Counted from the stretch's first letter, positions 24,001 to 35,054 are shown. The stretch: DNA of 45,319 nucleotides from Diphasiastrum complanatum (GCA_029204225.1 CM055104.1:39924527-39969845), one strand, 5' to 3'. The notes: a model not told the origin generated them from the sequence alone. Numbers and translations: made by a program.

Positions 24001-25279
24001 TAATGCAATCATAGAGAAAGAATTTGGTGAAACCACTTAAGTGATGTGAATATCAGTCTAATGTATTCTTTCCTACAGTCAAGGCCCAAATAGACTTGAT
24101 GTATACAGCTGGTTCATGAAAATCTAACCTTGTTTTTGATGCCAAGGCATTGAAGAAGAGATGTCATGTGAAACATTACTTGTGGGCCAATCTTACCAGG
24201 TTTTGGGTGGTATAGTGGGATGACGTATCATATGCCTGATTTCTAACAAGTTCACTCTACAACCATGTTTTACAATTTATAATATAATCCTAGCCTTGCA
24301 TCCACGCTGCCATCCATGTCTCATATACATGCTCGTCCTTAATCTAGCCATCAAATATGTTTGACTAGTTTTGGATATGTTTCCCGCAAGTCTTTAAGTT
24401 TTCAAAGAAACAGAGTAGTGTTAACCCAATCAAATCAGGGTTTTGTTCTGTGCGTACACTTACATTTACATGTATGAAAGGGGTTGCTTTAAAATTAAAG
24501 TCTAAATATCTAACTCATAAATGTAGATTGTAGCTAAAAAAGAGCTTGCAAACTTGAGATTTCAAACACACTTGAAATGCTAAGGTTTTACATAAGTCTA
24601 AATAGACAGTAAAGGAGTCTGGATGAAATTATGCTTCTATATCATAAATCACAACTGTGTGTCCCTTGATATACCTTCACCTAATCTACTAGACAGTCAT
24701 GTTTAATTCTGTAACTTGAAATCTTATTGATTGCTTGAGGTATCATCTGCAATCATGCTTGTTGATATCTTGTCACACACATCAAAGTGATATATAGTTT
24801 TTAATAGCATGCGAAGAAGTTCTTCACTGAATCCACATGATCTTTCACCACAGCCAAAGCTTCGATCTAGGGCAGCTGTGATGTAGCCTGATCCTCAATG
24901 CTTAGTTAGACTTGAGTTTCTCTTATATGCTATTTGAGTACATTGCAAATTTTAATGTTTTGCACAGATTTCTATATCTATGATTGAAGGAAAAGCCACT
25001 CAACTGGCTTGATAAATTCAAATAAGATGTTGTTTTAACAGTCTAAAGGGAAGAGTCTTATCTTTCTTGTTGCACATTAAGACGGTTCAGCACTTCACCT
25101 CTTGTATATGCATATTGATGCATTTCGTATTAACCATTTCTATCATTGAAACCATGGTGGCCAATTCTGTTCACAGCAAGGACAGAAGGTTCTGAGTATG
25201 TGGAGTACGATTTAGATGATGAAGATGAAGATTGGTTGCTGCAACTGAATGATGAGAGGAAAATTTTATCTCCAGAAAG
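21095..25279 (+). CDS. EPL1: Enhancer of Polycomb-like protein, first three coding exons
   Basis: EPL1 is the scaffold of the NuA4-type histone H4/H2A acetyltransferase complex in the nucleus. Exon 1 (21095-21247) starts MSRLSFRPRPLDIHKKLPIV, the highly conserved EPL1 N-terminus, with KSVRDLDNDES after it. Exon 2 (22474-22600) encodes SEIPTPQFVVVDSYEKDY and FVQPPSYLRGRG. Exon 3 (25177-25279) encodes EGSEYVEYDLDDEDEDWL, then NDERKILSPE. All three have GT/AG borders and join in frame (phases 0, 1 and 2), giving about 128 residues without stops. ATG 21095 is chosen because the family begins at this methionine. Introns are 1.2 and 2.6 kb. The following exon of the EPL1 domain and the C-terminal part are not found in this window, so intron 3 is very long or the gene is truncated by the transposons downstream. 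Confidence 0.92.
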
Positions 25280-27164
25280 GTACTTCTGTTTTTTGTAGGT
25301 CAAATCCTTATAGCCATTGCCACTTTTCTCTTGTAATATCTTACAGATTGCATGATTGTGTTCAAAGTATTCGCAAAACTTATTACTGAAATCATTTTGG
25401 TGCAAATATTTGACCAATTTCTTGAGAGTTTTGGCATTGGCTAAATTATTGTGAGAATCATTTTGTTTATAGACTTGGAAGTTTTGAACACTTATAGATA
25501 GGAATGAGGAACCAAAACAGTAAAGGGCTTAGCTGTCAACTGATTATAATTCCAGACATCAAGAACAATTAGCAATATATTTCCTGCAGACCCACGGACA
25601 AAGGATCTTTGCTCTTTCAGTTCTCCCTTTAAGAACCTGACAATCTCTATTGAAGCTATCAAATGTGGACCTTAAGGAAACTTTCCTAATTTTAAGGTCA
25701 TTGTATATTCCCACCAGGTGCTGAGAATCAATGTATATGACAGCCCATTCTATGTTCTTTGTATTTAATTTTCCCATACATTTCAGAATATAAGTGTCTA
25801 AACCCAAAGTTTCAACTTGTTGCCATTAGAAGAGCCAGGATAGATTGTGAATCGGACTTAAAAAAAGAAGAAATGTACTTTGTGTTGACGAGTGGGTATC
25901 TATAAATTGCATGCACTTTCTGTATGCTGAGGTCAAGTGTTTTGCATAAGAAACTTCAGGATCTATCCAGTTTACAGTCCATGAATTTCCAATTCTTTAT
26001 GTATGAGCTCCATGCATCGATTTTTTTAAAAGAAAATCTTAAACAGGCCTTTGGGCCAGGTTTCCACCCCACTCATTGGCAGAGAGATGCAACTTGGGTG
26101 TTAAGCCAGCACATTGAACACCACACCTTGCAGGGGATGTCTCTAAAATGTTACCAAAGGTTGTGATCCTATTTTAGCATCAAGCTGGTCCCATGGCTTT
26201 CTTACCAAATGCTATGTAGTGGGGCTTACAGAAAACTTTACAAGCTATATGATAAGAAGTGGAACTTAAGGATATGTGAAGAGGAACGGAAAACCATACT
26301 TCATAATGGGGTTTCCAATGCTGGTATGGGATGCCATAGTAACTGCTTAGTGGATCTTCTTGGATGCTAGTGTGGAATCCTAGGCTCGAGAGCAAGCAGG
26401 TATTATGCTCTACAGTTGAATGGTGAGTCAGATGTCTAGACTTTAATGGTATCAATGTGTGTTGAGTAGCTTATATGCAAGTGCTTCCAGAGAAGTCTTC
26501 ATAGTGGTGTATTGAAGCCAGTACTTGTATTGATTGGATCCAGACAAACTGGAAAGGTGTGTTACGGTTTACCAAGAGTGGCAATGGGATGCTCACTTGA
26601 TGCATGTTTGTGAAAGAAAAAGTACATCTCTAGAATGGGAAGGAACTACAAGATCAAAGGAGATGGTTTGCCACAAACAATATACCACAAAAGTCTGCAG
26701 CGTTCCTTATATTTGTATGATTCAATATTTTCTCAAAATCTGAATGAAGAATACATGAGACTAATTTGCATGTTATTTCTTTTTGAATTGTTGCTGATTT
26801 ACAGCCATACCTTGATGGTATCAAAGAATAGAAGTGATTGCATAAAGAAAGATAAATGCACAAAAATCCATTTGGATCGAGTAGTATTGTGTAGGAAGGT
26901 GTGCACTGGAGAGTATTTGGAGGCCGTAGTTAGGTATGCGCTGGAGATTATTTGGAGGCCATAGTTCAATTTGCCACAACCAAAGTTACCTCAATGATGG
27001 ATTTTGACAGTTCAGCAGAGAACAAAATGAAGCATGAGCTGACTAAAAAGTCAGGCCCCAATCAAAAGTACATCAACCATGGATATTAAGAGCTAGTGGA
27101 CAACATAATGATGGCGGTGGATGAGTGGCAGATTATTGATGGTGGCTAGCATGAGGCATGGGGA
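25280..27164. other. Probable EPL1 intron 3, no exon recognised
   Basis: No further EPL1 exon could be identified. Near 26905-26965 a unit of about 34 bp ('ctggaga.tatttggaggcc.tagtt') is duplicated in tandem. The rest is unannotated AT-rich sequence. Confidence 0.3.
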
Positions 27165-27330
27165 GCAAGAAAGAAGGCTTTATTGATGTCTTTAGAGTAG
27201 CAAGTGTACATAAGACTGAAAAGTACACTTCAAGTATGTTTCATACTATGGGAACATTAGATGTCTCTGATAAGAAATAATAACTTGAGCTAAAGCTGGA
27301 ACTGAATTTGAATCAAACCTAAGATTGACT
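27165..27330 (-). mobile_element. Diverged LINE 3' end
   Basis: Reading minus, it ends GACATCAATAAAGCCTTC and is preceded by sequence matching the 3' end at 2921-3050 (TACTTGAAGTGTAC and CTTATGT). Only a short GA-rich remnant of the simple repeat remains. Confidence 0.5.
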
Positions 27331-27349
27331 CAATTGTAAAACATAGGTT

Positions 27350-27895
27350 TATAACCATAAAAGATCATAACCCTATCACTTGTTGTAACAAATTGAAGAA
27401 AGTCTCGTTGGTTGCTGACGATGGAGCTATATGGTGTGAGGAATGTAATGTTTGAGAGGAGCGTGGTGCGATGAAGGTCGATGTGAGACTCTGGAGGGTC
27501 TCATAATCTATATGGGCCGGAGTTTGGGCTTGGACCAAGATAGCCTCACCAACTCTCGTGGGCGAGGAGCTTGTGACAATCTTTGACACAATAGAAGGGC
27601 ATTTAAAAGTTCTCCTCCTAGCCATGTCCTCTCTCTCTTATAGAGAACCCCTCTAAATCTAGTGTAGACTGATCGCATGCACAGGTGCCATGTGTCATGA
27701 CACCTCTGTTAGTGAACCTGTCCTTTGTACACACTGCACAGTGCATGTACCCAACTTGCATGCATCTGCCCAACTTTTCCCCTACGAATACTATCTATTA
27801 TTCATAGCCTATGTGGGGGTTCTGTCCCAATGTGGAGTACATATGCATAGCTTGCTTTACTACTGTCACTAATAAATATGCCCTAGGGTTCAACA
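27350..27895 (-). mobile_element. 3' LTR of a chromovirus
   Basis: On the minus strand a purine tract (AAGGGGGAGGGAGCG, about 27931-27917) lies just before TGTTGAACCC at 27895. A TATA-like CTATAAGAGAG near 27645 fits an LTR promoter. A minus-strand frame from 27625 (MARRRTFKC) lies inside it and may be chance. The inner end is approximate. Confidence 0.5.
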
Positions 27896-29685
27896 CTAGT
27901 TATAGACTCATAACGCTCCCTCCCCCTTAAGAGATATCTTAGTCCTGGAGGTGACTTGCTTTCCCAAGTTGCATTGAAAATTAGACCATCCTTCCACTTG
28001 ACCAAATATTCTTGATACAAAGTATGATGTATGTGTCTGTGTCTCTCTTTGATCAAGTATTGCTTCTGGTTCTTGACGAAGATTTTGTATGTCTACAGTC
28101 TTTACTATAATGTCTTCACCGGCTAGATTATTTGAACGGCTTAAAGCTTAACGTAATTGACGTACGTGAAATGGGAGTTCTTGTTCATGAGTGACCCTAC
28201 CTAATCTCCTAATGATAGTGAATGGACCACAATACCTAGGAGATAATTTGGCACTTACGCATGTCTTTAGGGTTTTTGAGTCTTCTAGAACTCTTACAAA
28301 AACCTTTTCACTAGCTTTGAACTGTGCTATCCGCCTACGTTGATTTGTGTACCTTTGTGCCTGACCTTGAGCTTGTCTAATACTCCGTTGGGCATGTTCA
28401 ATCATCTGGTTCAAGTCTGAAGAAATTTTTAGCGTCTTCAACCCTCTCTGTTCTAAACCCCAAGGTTGTTGGTCATAGAACCATACATCAATATAAATGG
28501 GTGGTATGTCGTGGTTGAATGTTTGGTTCTATATAATCAAACTCTAGTATTGGAAGTCACTCGTCCCAATCAGTCTGCTTTTTGTTGATATATGCTCTCA
28601 GCATATATTCCAGCACTTGGGTAACCCTTTCAGTTTGCTCATCCATGTCTGTGGATTATCTGAAGTACTCATATTTAAGTTAGTGTGTAACTAGTGGAAA
28701 ACAACTCTCCAAAATCCATTGGTAAACTTACTATCCTGGTCATTACTATACCACGACGCAACCAATACAGCCTAAAAGTCTAGAGCTTTTACAGATGTAG
28801 TGATTGAAATAAAGTGTGCCATCTTGGTTAAACGATCTATTGTCACCCAGATGGAATCATGACTCTTTCTGGCCCTTGGCAACCCTACAATGAAATCCAC
28901 GGAAATATTAACTTGGTATTTTTGGCAACTAGTCACATATTGTTGGATGTCCTCCCTCTTCACTTTAGGCCAGAGAAACTGTCTTCTTAGAAGCTCGTAT
29001 GCTTCTGGATTCTTGGATGCTTTGCATTAGGACTATCATGACACTCATAGAGTATTTGGCACTTGTTGTCATCTCAGTCAAGAACACATACTCTATCTTT
29101 GTAGAGTAAGTACTCATCTTCTGTAGAGTACTCTTTCCATCTGAGTCCTTTACTTGAAGCACTTTTAAGTCCTAAATGCTCAACATGGTCTGGTGCACTT
29201 TTGGATTCTTCATCCTCACCATTGTCTGATGGATTTTCATGTGAATTGTCCTGAGCCCTTGGTATTGTACTAGATAGATTTGGAATTCTATTTTGGACTT
29301 CTTTCCAGATAATGGAGAAATAAGGGTCTTCCTTACATTTCCCCCTCAAAAACTCTAGAAACTCATTATGAAATTGTTTAGAACTCAACTCATTATCATA
29401 GGCATTCGAAGGGCACCCACTACTGTATTGAGCTTCTATTTTCTATATATACTTATGTCAAATTCCTGTATCAACTTATACCATTGGACTTTCCTCCATC
29501 AAAGGTCAGGTTGATTGCTAAGGTATCTAATGCTCTCAAGATCCATCATGATCTCTAACTGTGCACCATACAAATAATGTCGTCAAGTTTTTAAGGCATG
29601 GATAATTGAGGAAAGCTCTGTCTCATACACACTATACTTTACTTGGTGGGTTCTAACTTCTTAATTTCGAAAGCATTTGGCCTCC
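27896..29685 (-). pseudogene. Ty3/gypsy chromovirus pol remnant (RNase H, integrase, chromodomain)
   Basis: Minus-strand order is that of a chromovirus. RNase H at about 29685-29460: FEIKKL, KYSVYETELSSIIHALKT, RHYLYGAQLEI, ESIRYLSNQPDL. A linker rich in Glu/Ser follows (29388-29074), with SKGLRWKEYSTEDEYLLYKD. The integrase core at 28963-28772 has [23 protein letters not shown] and [12 protein letters not shown]. The integrase C-terminus at 28441-28148 has ASEKVFVRV and KLSPRYCGPFTIIRRLGRV. The chromodomain at about 28020-27905 has YQEYLVKWKDGLIFNATWES. Stops and frameshifts break the frames, and RT and gag are missing. It abuts its 3' LTR on the left and a plus-strand gag fragment on the right. 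Confidence 0.85.
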
Positions 29686-29979
29686 TATTCTGAATCAACA
29701 TTGCTCTTATCGCGTAAGCTTAACAACATAGATAACGATCATAAGGTCAAAGGATTAATTAGGGGATTGCAGGAGAATTATAAGGTGGAGGTTCAATGTA
29801 ACTCACTAAAAACTCTCGAGCGAGCCATTAAATTTGCCCAAATCTACAATGACAAGTTAGGTCTAAGAAAGCCAAGTCTTCAATTATATAACCACTCAGA
29901 CTTGAGGATTACGCCAAAACACAAAAAGAATATTTATGTTTTGTGTGTATGGACATCAAAAAGGTGTTTTGATTGTTAA
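29677..29979 (+). pseudogene. Retrotransposon gag fragment
   Basis: The open frame contains SESTLLLSRKLNNIDNDHKV, GLIRGLQENYKVEVQ and LERAIKFAQIYNDKLG. This is the pattern of the C-terminal gag segment of gypsy elements ('F..GL...I...V', 'A...A..IE'). It is on the opposite strand to the pol remnant it touches, so it comes from a different or inverted element. Confidence 0.5.
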
Positions 29980-30055
29980 GAACATTACATACATCTATAG
30001 TAAGGCAAAAGCTGAACATTTGAAACATCAAAAAGGTGTTTTGATTGTTAAGAAA
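29953..30055. repeat. 30-bp direct repeat, 75 bp apart
   Basis: The words ACATCAAAAAGGTGTTTTGA and TTGTTAAGAA occur identically at about 29953 and 30028. This looks like a short local duplication at the end of the gag fragment. Confidence 0.8.
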
Positions 30056-30708
30056 GCATAAGTTGCATGCCATATTAAATTGGCCAACACCACCTAGTTT
30101 GTCAAATCTCCGAGTCTTTTGAGTCTTTCAAGATATTATTGTTCAGGATATTACTTGCTATTTTTAAATCATGATCATAGGTTCTAGTGATTGCATGCCA
30201 GTTATGTAGTCGATAATGGATTTTTATTGTGTTTTTGGTCGAAATTCGACGAGTTTGGCTGGAAATGATCAAGAGTCGATATTAAGCAAAATCAAAACTT
30301 TTGGTACTTGCATGAGGTCGAATTGAGGTAATTAGGATTTGATTGCACTTGCATGTGGTTGTGATCAATCAGTACATGCCGAAAAGTTAGAAATTGGTTT
30401 TTGATAGATTGAATAATTTTCTATGTTGTAAACTTTGCATGCATGTTCTCAGAGATAACTTGAAGCTATCCAGTGGCTGTTATTAGGTTTAGATGGCTGT
30501 AGGTACTGTAGGGAGTTTTGAAAAGTAAAAATTAGTGTAAGATTCAAGCCGTCATACGCTTGTTTTGGTGCTTGGAGGCTTAGGCAACAATTTGTGGAAC
30601 TTTCTGTTATAGAATTGAAAATAGAGATAGAAAGGATCTTTAAATCGAGGTTTACCAACCTAGGAATCCTCGATGGTCTTCTACAACTCAAAATAGATCA
30701 AAATCAGC

Positions 30709-30855
30709 AACATGCAAGCAAATGTAGTGACATGCAATCAACATGCAAGCAACTGTAGTGACATGCAATCAACATGCAAGCAAATACAGTGACATGCAAT
30801 TAACATGCAAGCAAATACAGTGACATGCAATCAACATGCAAGCAACTGTGGAAAC
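30709..30855. repeat. 31-bp minisatellite, about 4.5 units
   Basis: Units read 'acatgcaagcaa', 'tacagtga', 'catgcaatca' with a few substitutions. The repeated ATGCAAGCA/ATGCAATCA words continue in weaker form to about 30900. Confidence 0.85.
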
Positions 30856-31139
30856 ATACAAGCAATCTGAAGAATTCTAGAGGCATGCATGCAACATGCA
30901 TGGACTAGTACTTGCACATGCAAACGAAAATTGATAGCAAATTGTAATTTTGTCGACATGCAAGGAATAGATCAAACTTTCAAAGTAATCGGATCTGCTG
31001 GCTATGGAGGGCAGCGAGCAAGATGAAGAGGATGCGAGCAGAAATTTGCATGAAACTTTCGTCAGAAACTTGCTACACAAACTAAAATGATAGTATATGC
31101 TGTAAGGAGCATTTTAACATCATTAATCCTGGAAATTGC

Positions 31140-31800
31140 TCCTCCAATTGGGTTGATTGGATCACGAATGCTTGCTGTCCATGAATTTCCAGCAAGAAGA
31201 ACTATACATTAGCAAGAATACAAAGCAATAAATCAGATCCAACAAGACACCAATCTAGGATAGCATTACACTAGCATTAATTAGCAAGAGATTCTACCAC
31301 AAAAAACAAATCACAAGAGCATATGTGAGAAGAAATCTCTCTCTCCAATAGTGCGCCCATCTAGGAGGAGGAGGTATCATTTATAGATTGGAAAGAAATG
31401 ATATGTGATGTACATGGCTTCCAAGTGTCAAAAGTAGGTGAAATAGGTGTCCCACATGCTAAGTAGGTTAAATAGGTGTCCCACATGCTAAGCATGCACT
31501 TTCTCTCTTCATGCAATGATTTGCCTTGGTCCACAAGTTTCCTATATAGGAAAAATGCGCCCTCTTACAGCATAAGAAAATTTATGTAGTTCCAACATAT
31601 AGTTGGTAGCATGTAAAATTATTCCCTAGGGTCCCATGTACAACTTATGGGCCTACTCAAGGTTTTAAAACCTTTACAATAAATTTTTATAATGTTTACA
31701 AACTTGGTAAGCCTATTTAAACTTTGAGAGAATACAACGCAAATTAAAATTGCGTGGCGCTAAAATACATGGTGAAAATGATCAAACTTAAACCATAACA
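31140..31800 (-). mobile_element. 3' LTR of Ty1/copia element
   Basis: On the minus strand a purine tract (TTAGGAGGGAGC) is followed by TGTTATGG at 31800. A TATA-like CTATAAATGATAC lies near 31390. Inside it a 31-bp word ('aaataggtgtcccacatgctaag') is duplicated at about 31440-31490. The inner end is approximate. Confidence 0.55.
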
Positions 31801-31809
31801 GCTCCCTCC

Positions 31810-32060
31810 TAAGTTTGGTCAATTTTACATACTCCGAGCTTCTTCCTATGACGATGAAATAATTTTGCATGGAGTGGCTTTGTAAGAATATCTGCAACCA
31901 TGTTACTTGAGTCAATGAAGATAGGGGAGATAATTTTCTTCTTGACTAGATCTCTCAACTGATGATACTTGATATGAATATGTTTGGTCCTCCCATGAAA
32001 TACGGCGTCTTTTGAAAGTACAATACTTTCCTAGCTTGGCACCATCCAAGAAAGCAATTT
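31810..32060 (-). pseudogene. Copia RNase H C-terminal fragment
   Basis: The minus-strand frame reads FHGRTKHIHIKYHQLRDLVK, then DSSNMVADILTKPLHAKLFH and RKKLGV. This is the classic copia RNase H ending ('RTKHIDIRYHFVRE...', 'ADIFTKPL'). It lies directly before the purine tract and LTR, so the 3' end of a minus-strand copia element is complete while everything upstream is missing. A frameshift lies just upstream of the fragment near 32010. Confidence 0.85.
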
Positions 32061-32505
32061 TTGAATTGATCTCAAATGAACATTTATAAGTTGCTAATAG
32101 TGTCTATTCGATGCCATGGGAGCGTAGATATGATTTTTGAAAAATCTACCTTGAAAAAGTGTGCCTTCCTATTGGATTTCTAGCAATTTCAGCTCACACA
32201 TGTGACCAATACGATTAGTGCTGACGTGGAAACCCTCTTGCTAACCTCCTCTCCCTATGTACTCTGCTTTACAACGTCCAATTTGGTGCGCTGTAGCAAA
32301 AGTTATGAATTTCAGAAGTTTGGCAATTTTTAGTTCAAAAATTGACAACTTTTTATATTGTTCTGATTACATGTCGGGAAGTTAAGCAACATGTTGCATG
32401 TCCTTGTGGAAAAATTATTTTCAAGTCACTTTGTATGTCTGGGTCAGTGATGCACTGGGACGATGTCTGGAATGCAGTTATTTTCTTTTATGAATATATA
32501 TTATA
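32061..32505. other. No gene recognised
   Basis: AT-rich spacer between the copia remnant and the first palindromic repeat. Nothing identifiable. Confidence 0.3.
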
Positions 32506-32518
32506 GATATATCCATAG

Positions 32519-32660
32519 ATTCAGCGGTACCGGGTACCGCGGATCCCGGTACCACGGATCCATACTGGTACCGCGGTACCATAATATATATATATATAAT
32601 ATCAGACATGAGGGTCTGGGCCGGACGCGGCCTTTTCGCGTCCGCGTCTGGCGACCGGAC
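32519..32660 (+). repeat. Palindromic GGTACC/GACGCG repeat, copy 1
   Basis: Left arm has nested GGTACC, CCGCGG and GGATCC palindromes (for example GGTACCGCGGTACC at 32568-32581). A (TA)n centre follows, then ATCAGACATGAGGGTC and a GACGCG-rich arm. A second 'atatcagacat' follows near 32690. The order defines the + orientation used for the other copies. Confidence 0.8.
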
Positions 32661-32696
32661 CCGGACGCGTTTGTCCTTCCTGGGATGTTGATATCA

Positions 32697-32770
32697 GACA
32701 TACTACTGTGTCGGTCTTGTGGATCTCCATACTGAATGACACAGTTTTGGTGACCATTCACTCTTCTGGT
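32697..32770 (+). repeat. Dispersed repeat shared with 38510-38590
   Basis: The segment containing GAATGACACAGTTTTGGTGA and CCATTCACTC matches about 70 bp at 38510-38590 in the same orientation, with scattered substitutions. Confidence 0.6.
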
Positions 32771-32905
32771 GTCCTATTCACTTCTTGATTGTGAGCAACA
32801 GTTTTGTTCCAGTTGATAGAGCCATTCCAAAGATGATAGTGGGCTACTGGGAGACGGCGTATTGCAGCCAGGGTTTAAGGTTTAGGGTCCAGTGATGAAG
32901 TTGTA

Positions 32906-33105
32906 GCATAAGTAATTAGTAAGCTATTGGGGTTCATTCGGGGAGAAATCGATCTCATCCTATATGACATAGCAGTGTGTAGGTTTAGGCTTTAGGCTTT
33001 AGGGTTTGGAGCATAAGTAATTCGTAAGCTGTTGAAGTTCATCCAGGGAGAAACCGATCTCATCCTATAAGACATAGTAGTGTGTAGGTTTAGGGTTTAG
33101 GCTTA
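32906..33105. repeat. 105-bp tandem duplication with telomere-like ends
   Basis: 32906-33010 and 33011-33105 are diverged copies that start GCATAAGTAATT and end in variants of TTTAGGGTTTAGG. Each unit therefore carries a short degenerate TTTAGGG run. Confidence 0.8.
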
Positions 33106-33440
33106 GAGAGGCAGGATAGTAAACATCACAGGAAAAAATTATCCAAAAAAATAGCTCTGTATCCAGCACCTTTTTGAAAGCTCTTCAGCATCCTTGAACA
33201 CACTACATTGGGTCTCAACATATTTCTCAGCTGCAAGCCATTCTGCTTAGTCTAGCTCTGCTTTTTCTTGGTACTCCAAGACCTTCACTTCCTAGGGCTC
33301 AGCATATGTCTCAAGAATGTGAGCCCTCTCCGTAGAGGGGATGACCATACAAACGTCAATCCCGTAGCGTCCCCCTAAATCAGACCCGCAATCCCCCCAA
33401 ATGTTCTCGGACCCGAGAGGCTTTCCCTATGAATTTCTTT

Positions 33441-33470
33441 CGACAAAAAGGGCAACGCCACTTTTTGTCG
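33441..33470. repeat. Perfect hairpin, 10-bp stem
   Basis: CGACAAAAAG (33441-33450) and CTTTTTGTCG (33461-33470) are exact reverse complements around the loop GGCAACGCCA, which can pair further (GGC with GCC). Confidence 0.8.
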
Positions 33471-33510
33471 GGCAACAACTTCACCTCATCCGAAATGGGA
33501 CGAGCGACCA

Positions 33511-33576
33511 TCTCTCTCTCTCTCCCTCTCTCTCTCTCTCACACACAAACACACACACAAGCACACAAATATAATA

Positions 33577-33633
<57 letters not shown>

Positions 33634-33780
33634 TCACCACACACACACACATGCACACACGAATCAACTCACACACACACACATGCACACACAAATCAAC
33701 AAACACACACATCATCACACACACACACACAAATCATCACACAATCACCCACCCACATGCACACTCTCTCTCTCTCAAAC
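33511..33780. repeat. Compound (CT)n and (CA)n microsatellite
   Basis: Alternating tracts of CT and CA, with 'aaatca' interruptions that are themselves repeated (for example 'acacacacacatgcacacac'). Open frames across it are artefacts of the simple repeat. Confidence 0.95.
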
Positions 33781-33902
33781 CCCCACTCACCATGTCTCTC
33801 TCTCCCTCACTCACCATAGCTCTCTCTCCTGCGCTCGCTGACTCCTGCGGACTGTTCCGCTGCCCGCACGCGGTCATGTCTGTTTTCTTTCTTTAATAAA
33901 AA

Positions 33903-33945
33903 AAACGCGTCCAGGACGCTGGACGCGTCCAAAAAAAAAAATTAG
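33903..33945. repeat. Partial GACGCG-arm copy
   Basis: ACGCGTCCAGGACGCTGG followed by ACGCGTCC, flanked by A-tracts. It matches the GGACGCGTCC arm only. Confidence 0.6.
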
Positions 33946-33960
33946 CGCATCCGCTCCACT

Positions 33961-34346
33961 TCAAGAATTGCATAAGAATATGCAAACAAAAAAAAAGGGG
34001 TCTTTGCACAGTCTAGCTCCGATCCTAATTCCAATCCGCCGTGTTTCCTCGCCCTCGCCAGCAGGGGTAGGGGGGAGCAAGTCCGAGAGTCGTAGGGCAC
34101 GTGGCTGCAGCTCCGGTAGTTGCGCCATTATCTCTCGTTGGCGCTCGTGAAATTCTGCTTCTTGCTTCCGATGCTGTTCGTTGTGCCGGCGGACATCTTC
34201 CAGGAGCTTCTCTGTCTACACACAAAGAAGACCGTCAAGCCAAATCCCACGATGGAAATAAACTGTGAAAAACAAAAAAGAAGCCTATATTGCAAGCGAA
34301 CAGGCACAGGGCAAACACTCACGTCAGTTGGTGTGTGCCCTGCCAT
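33961..34346 (-). CDS. Small charged protein, copy 2 of the local family, two exons
   Basis: Not a family I can name. Exon 1 (34346-34323) encodes MAGHTPTD and ends at a GTGAGT donor. A 107-bp intron follows, ending in TTTGTGTGTAG. Exon 2 (34215-33961) continues in phase to TGA. The joined product is 92 residues. Its middle reads EKLLEDVRRHNEQHRKQEAE, then FHERQREIMAQLPELQ, a highly charged and probably helical or coiled-coil stretch. PPTPAGEGEE follows, and the end comes from an A-tract. The first stretch is closely related to residues 16-36 of the gene at 41600-41965 (KLEEDIRRHNERHRKQEADI). A broken third copy lies at 38269-38409. Absence of stops and good splice sites suggest a real gene, but the intron is inferred. 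Confidence 0.6.
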
Positions 34347-34366
34347 CTCCCACTAGATTCTTCTAC

Positions 34367-34368
<2 letters not shown>

Positions 34369-34404
<36 letters not shown>

Positions 34405-34439
34405 TGTCCCTCCCTCCCTATACCCTAAACCCTAAACCA

Positions 34440-34470
<31 letters not shown>
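34369..34470. repeat. (CT)n tracts with interstitial CCCTAAA
   Basis: Two CT tracts (about 34369-34401 and 34442-34470) flank CCCTAAACCCTAAACC, two and a half units of the Arabidopsis-type telomere repeat on this strand. Confidence 0.85.
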
Positions 34471-34473
<3 letters not shown>

Positions 34474-34720
34474 GGTGCGCTGATCCATCGCGTGCTGGAG
34501 ATGGTGATCCATCGCATGCTGGAGATGGTGCGCTTCACGGCTGGTTGCCTGGCCATGCACCTGACCATCGCGCCTGAACCTAAGTACCTCACGCCCAACC
34601 TACATGACTGACCAGCACTCGTGGATCTGCCTAACGATGCACCTGCATCTCTGACCAGTGCTCGTGGATCTACCTAACGCCCATGCACCTGCATAGAGAT
34701 CTACACTGCGGGGCACCACG
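34471..34720. repeat. Short tandem duplications
   Basis: 'gatccatcgc.tgctggagatggtg' is repeated twice (about 34483-34532). A unit of about 50 bp containing 'ctcgtggatct.cctaacg' and 'atgcacctgcat' is repeated twice (about 34617-34693). Confidence 0.65.
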
Positions 34721-34873
34721 ATATACCTGGATGAAGACCTTACTTTCATTCAGGTTCAAGAACGGAAAAAAGCAAAACAGGAGGCTCTAACGAATGAAAA
34801 GCGGTTGATCTACAAGGATGGTATCATTCGTTTTGTAGATATTAAACCTGCTGCTATTACTGTTCAGAGTTAG
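34721..34873 (+). pseudogene. LINE-type ORF C-terminus with LDEDLT motif
   Basis: The frame reads TIYLDEDLTFIQVQERKKAK, then EKRLIYKDGIIRFVDIKPA, and stops at 34873. 'LDEDLT...Q...R' followed by a basic segment is a pattern I associate with the C-terminus of LINE ORF1-like RNA-binding proteins; this is from memory of the family and not proven. It lies about 80 bp before the LINE 3' terminal sequence on the same strand, so it is probably an internally deleted LINE. Confidence 0.45.
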
Positions 34874-34949
34874 TGAGAGAGTTAGAGCACAGAAGAGATG
34901 CCAGTTGAATCTGTAAATGGTCTACGTACCATATAATCCTGGACCTTAT

Positions 34950-35054
34950 CCTCTTCTTAATTATGTTGTTTGAGGGCATTGCTCCGTCTTGGTTCCACTT
35001 TGTCTGATGTACTTGCTCGTCTTATACGCCTTTTGGCATGGAAAAGACGTTAAT

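Noticed and set aside
25470-25500. EPL1 exon 4 suggested by LEVLNTYR
   Set aside because: Only three or four residues match the expected LEVLDHKARER, and the preceding conserved part is absent.
30709-30855. Possible CRISPR-like array
   Set aside because: Units are contiguous 31-bp repeats without unique spacers in a plant-type genome; it is a minisatellite.
33429-33896. 155-codon frame of Ser/Leu/Thr/His repeats
   Set aside because: It is a translation of CT and CA microsatellites.
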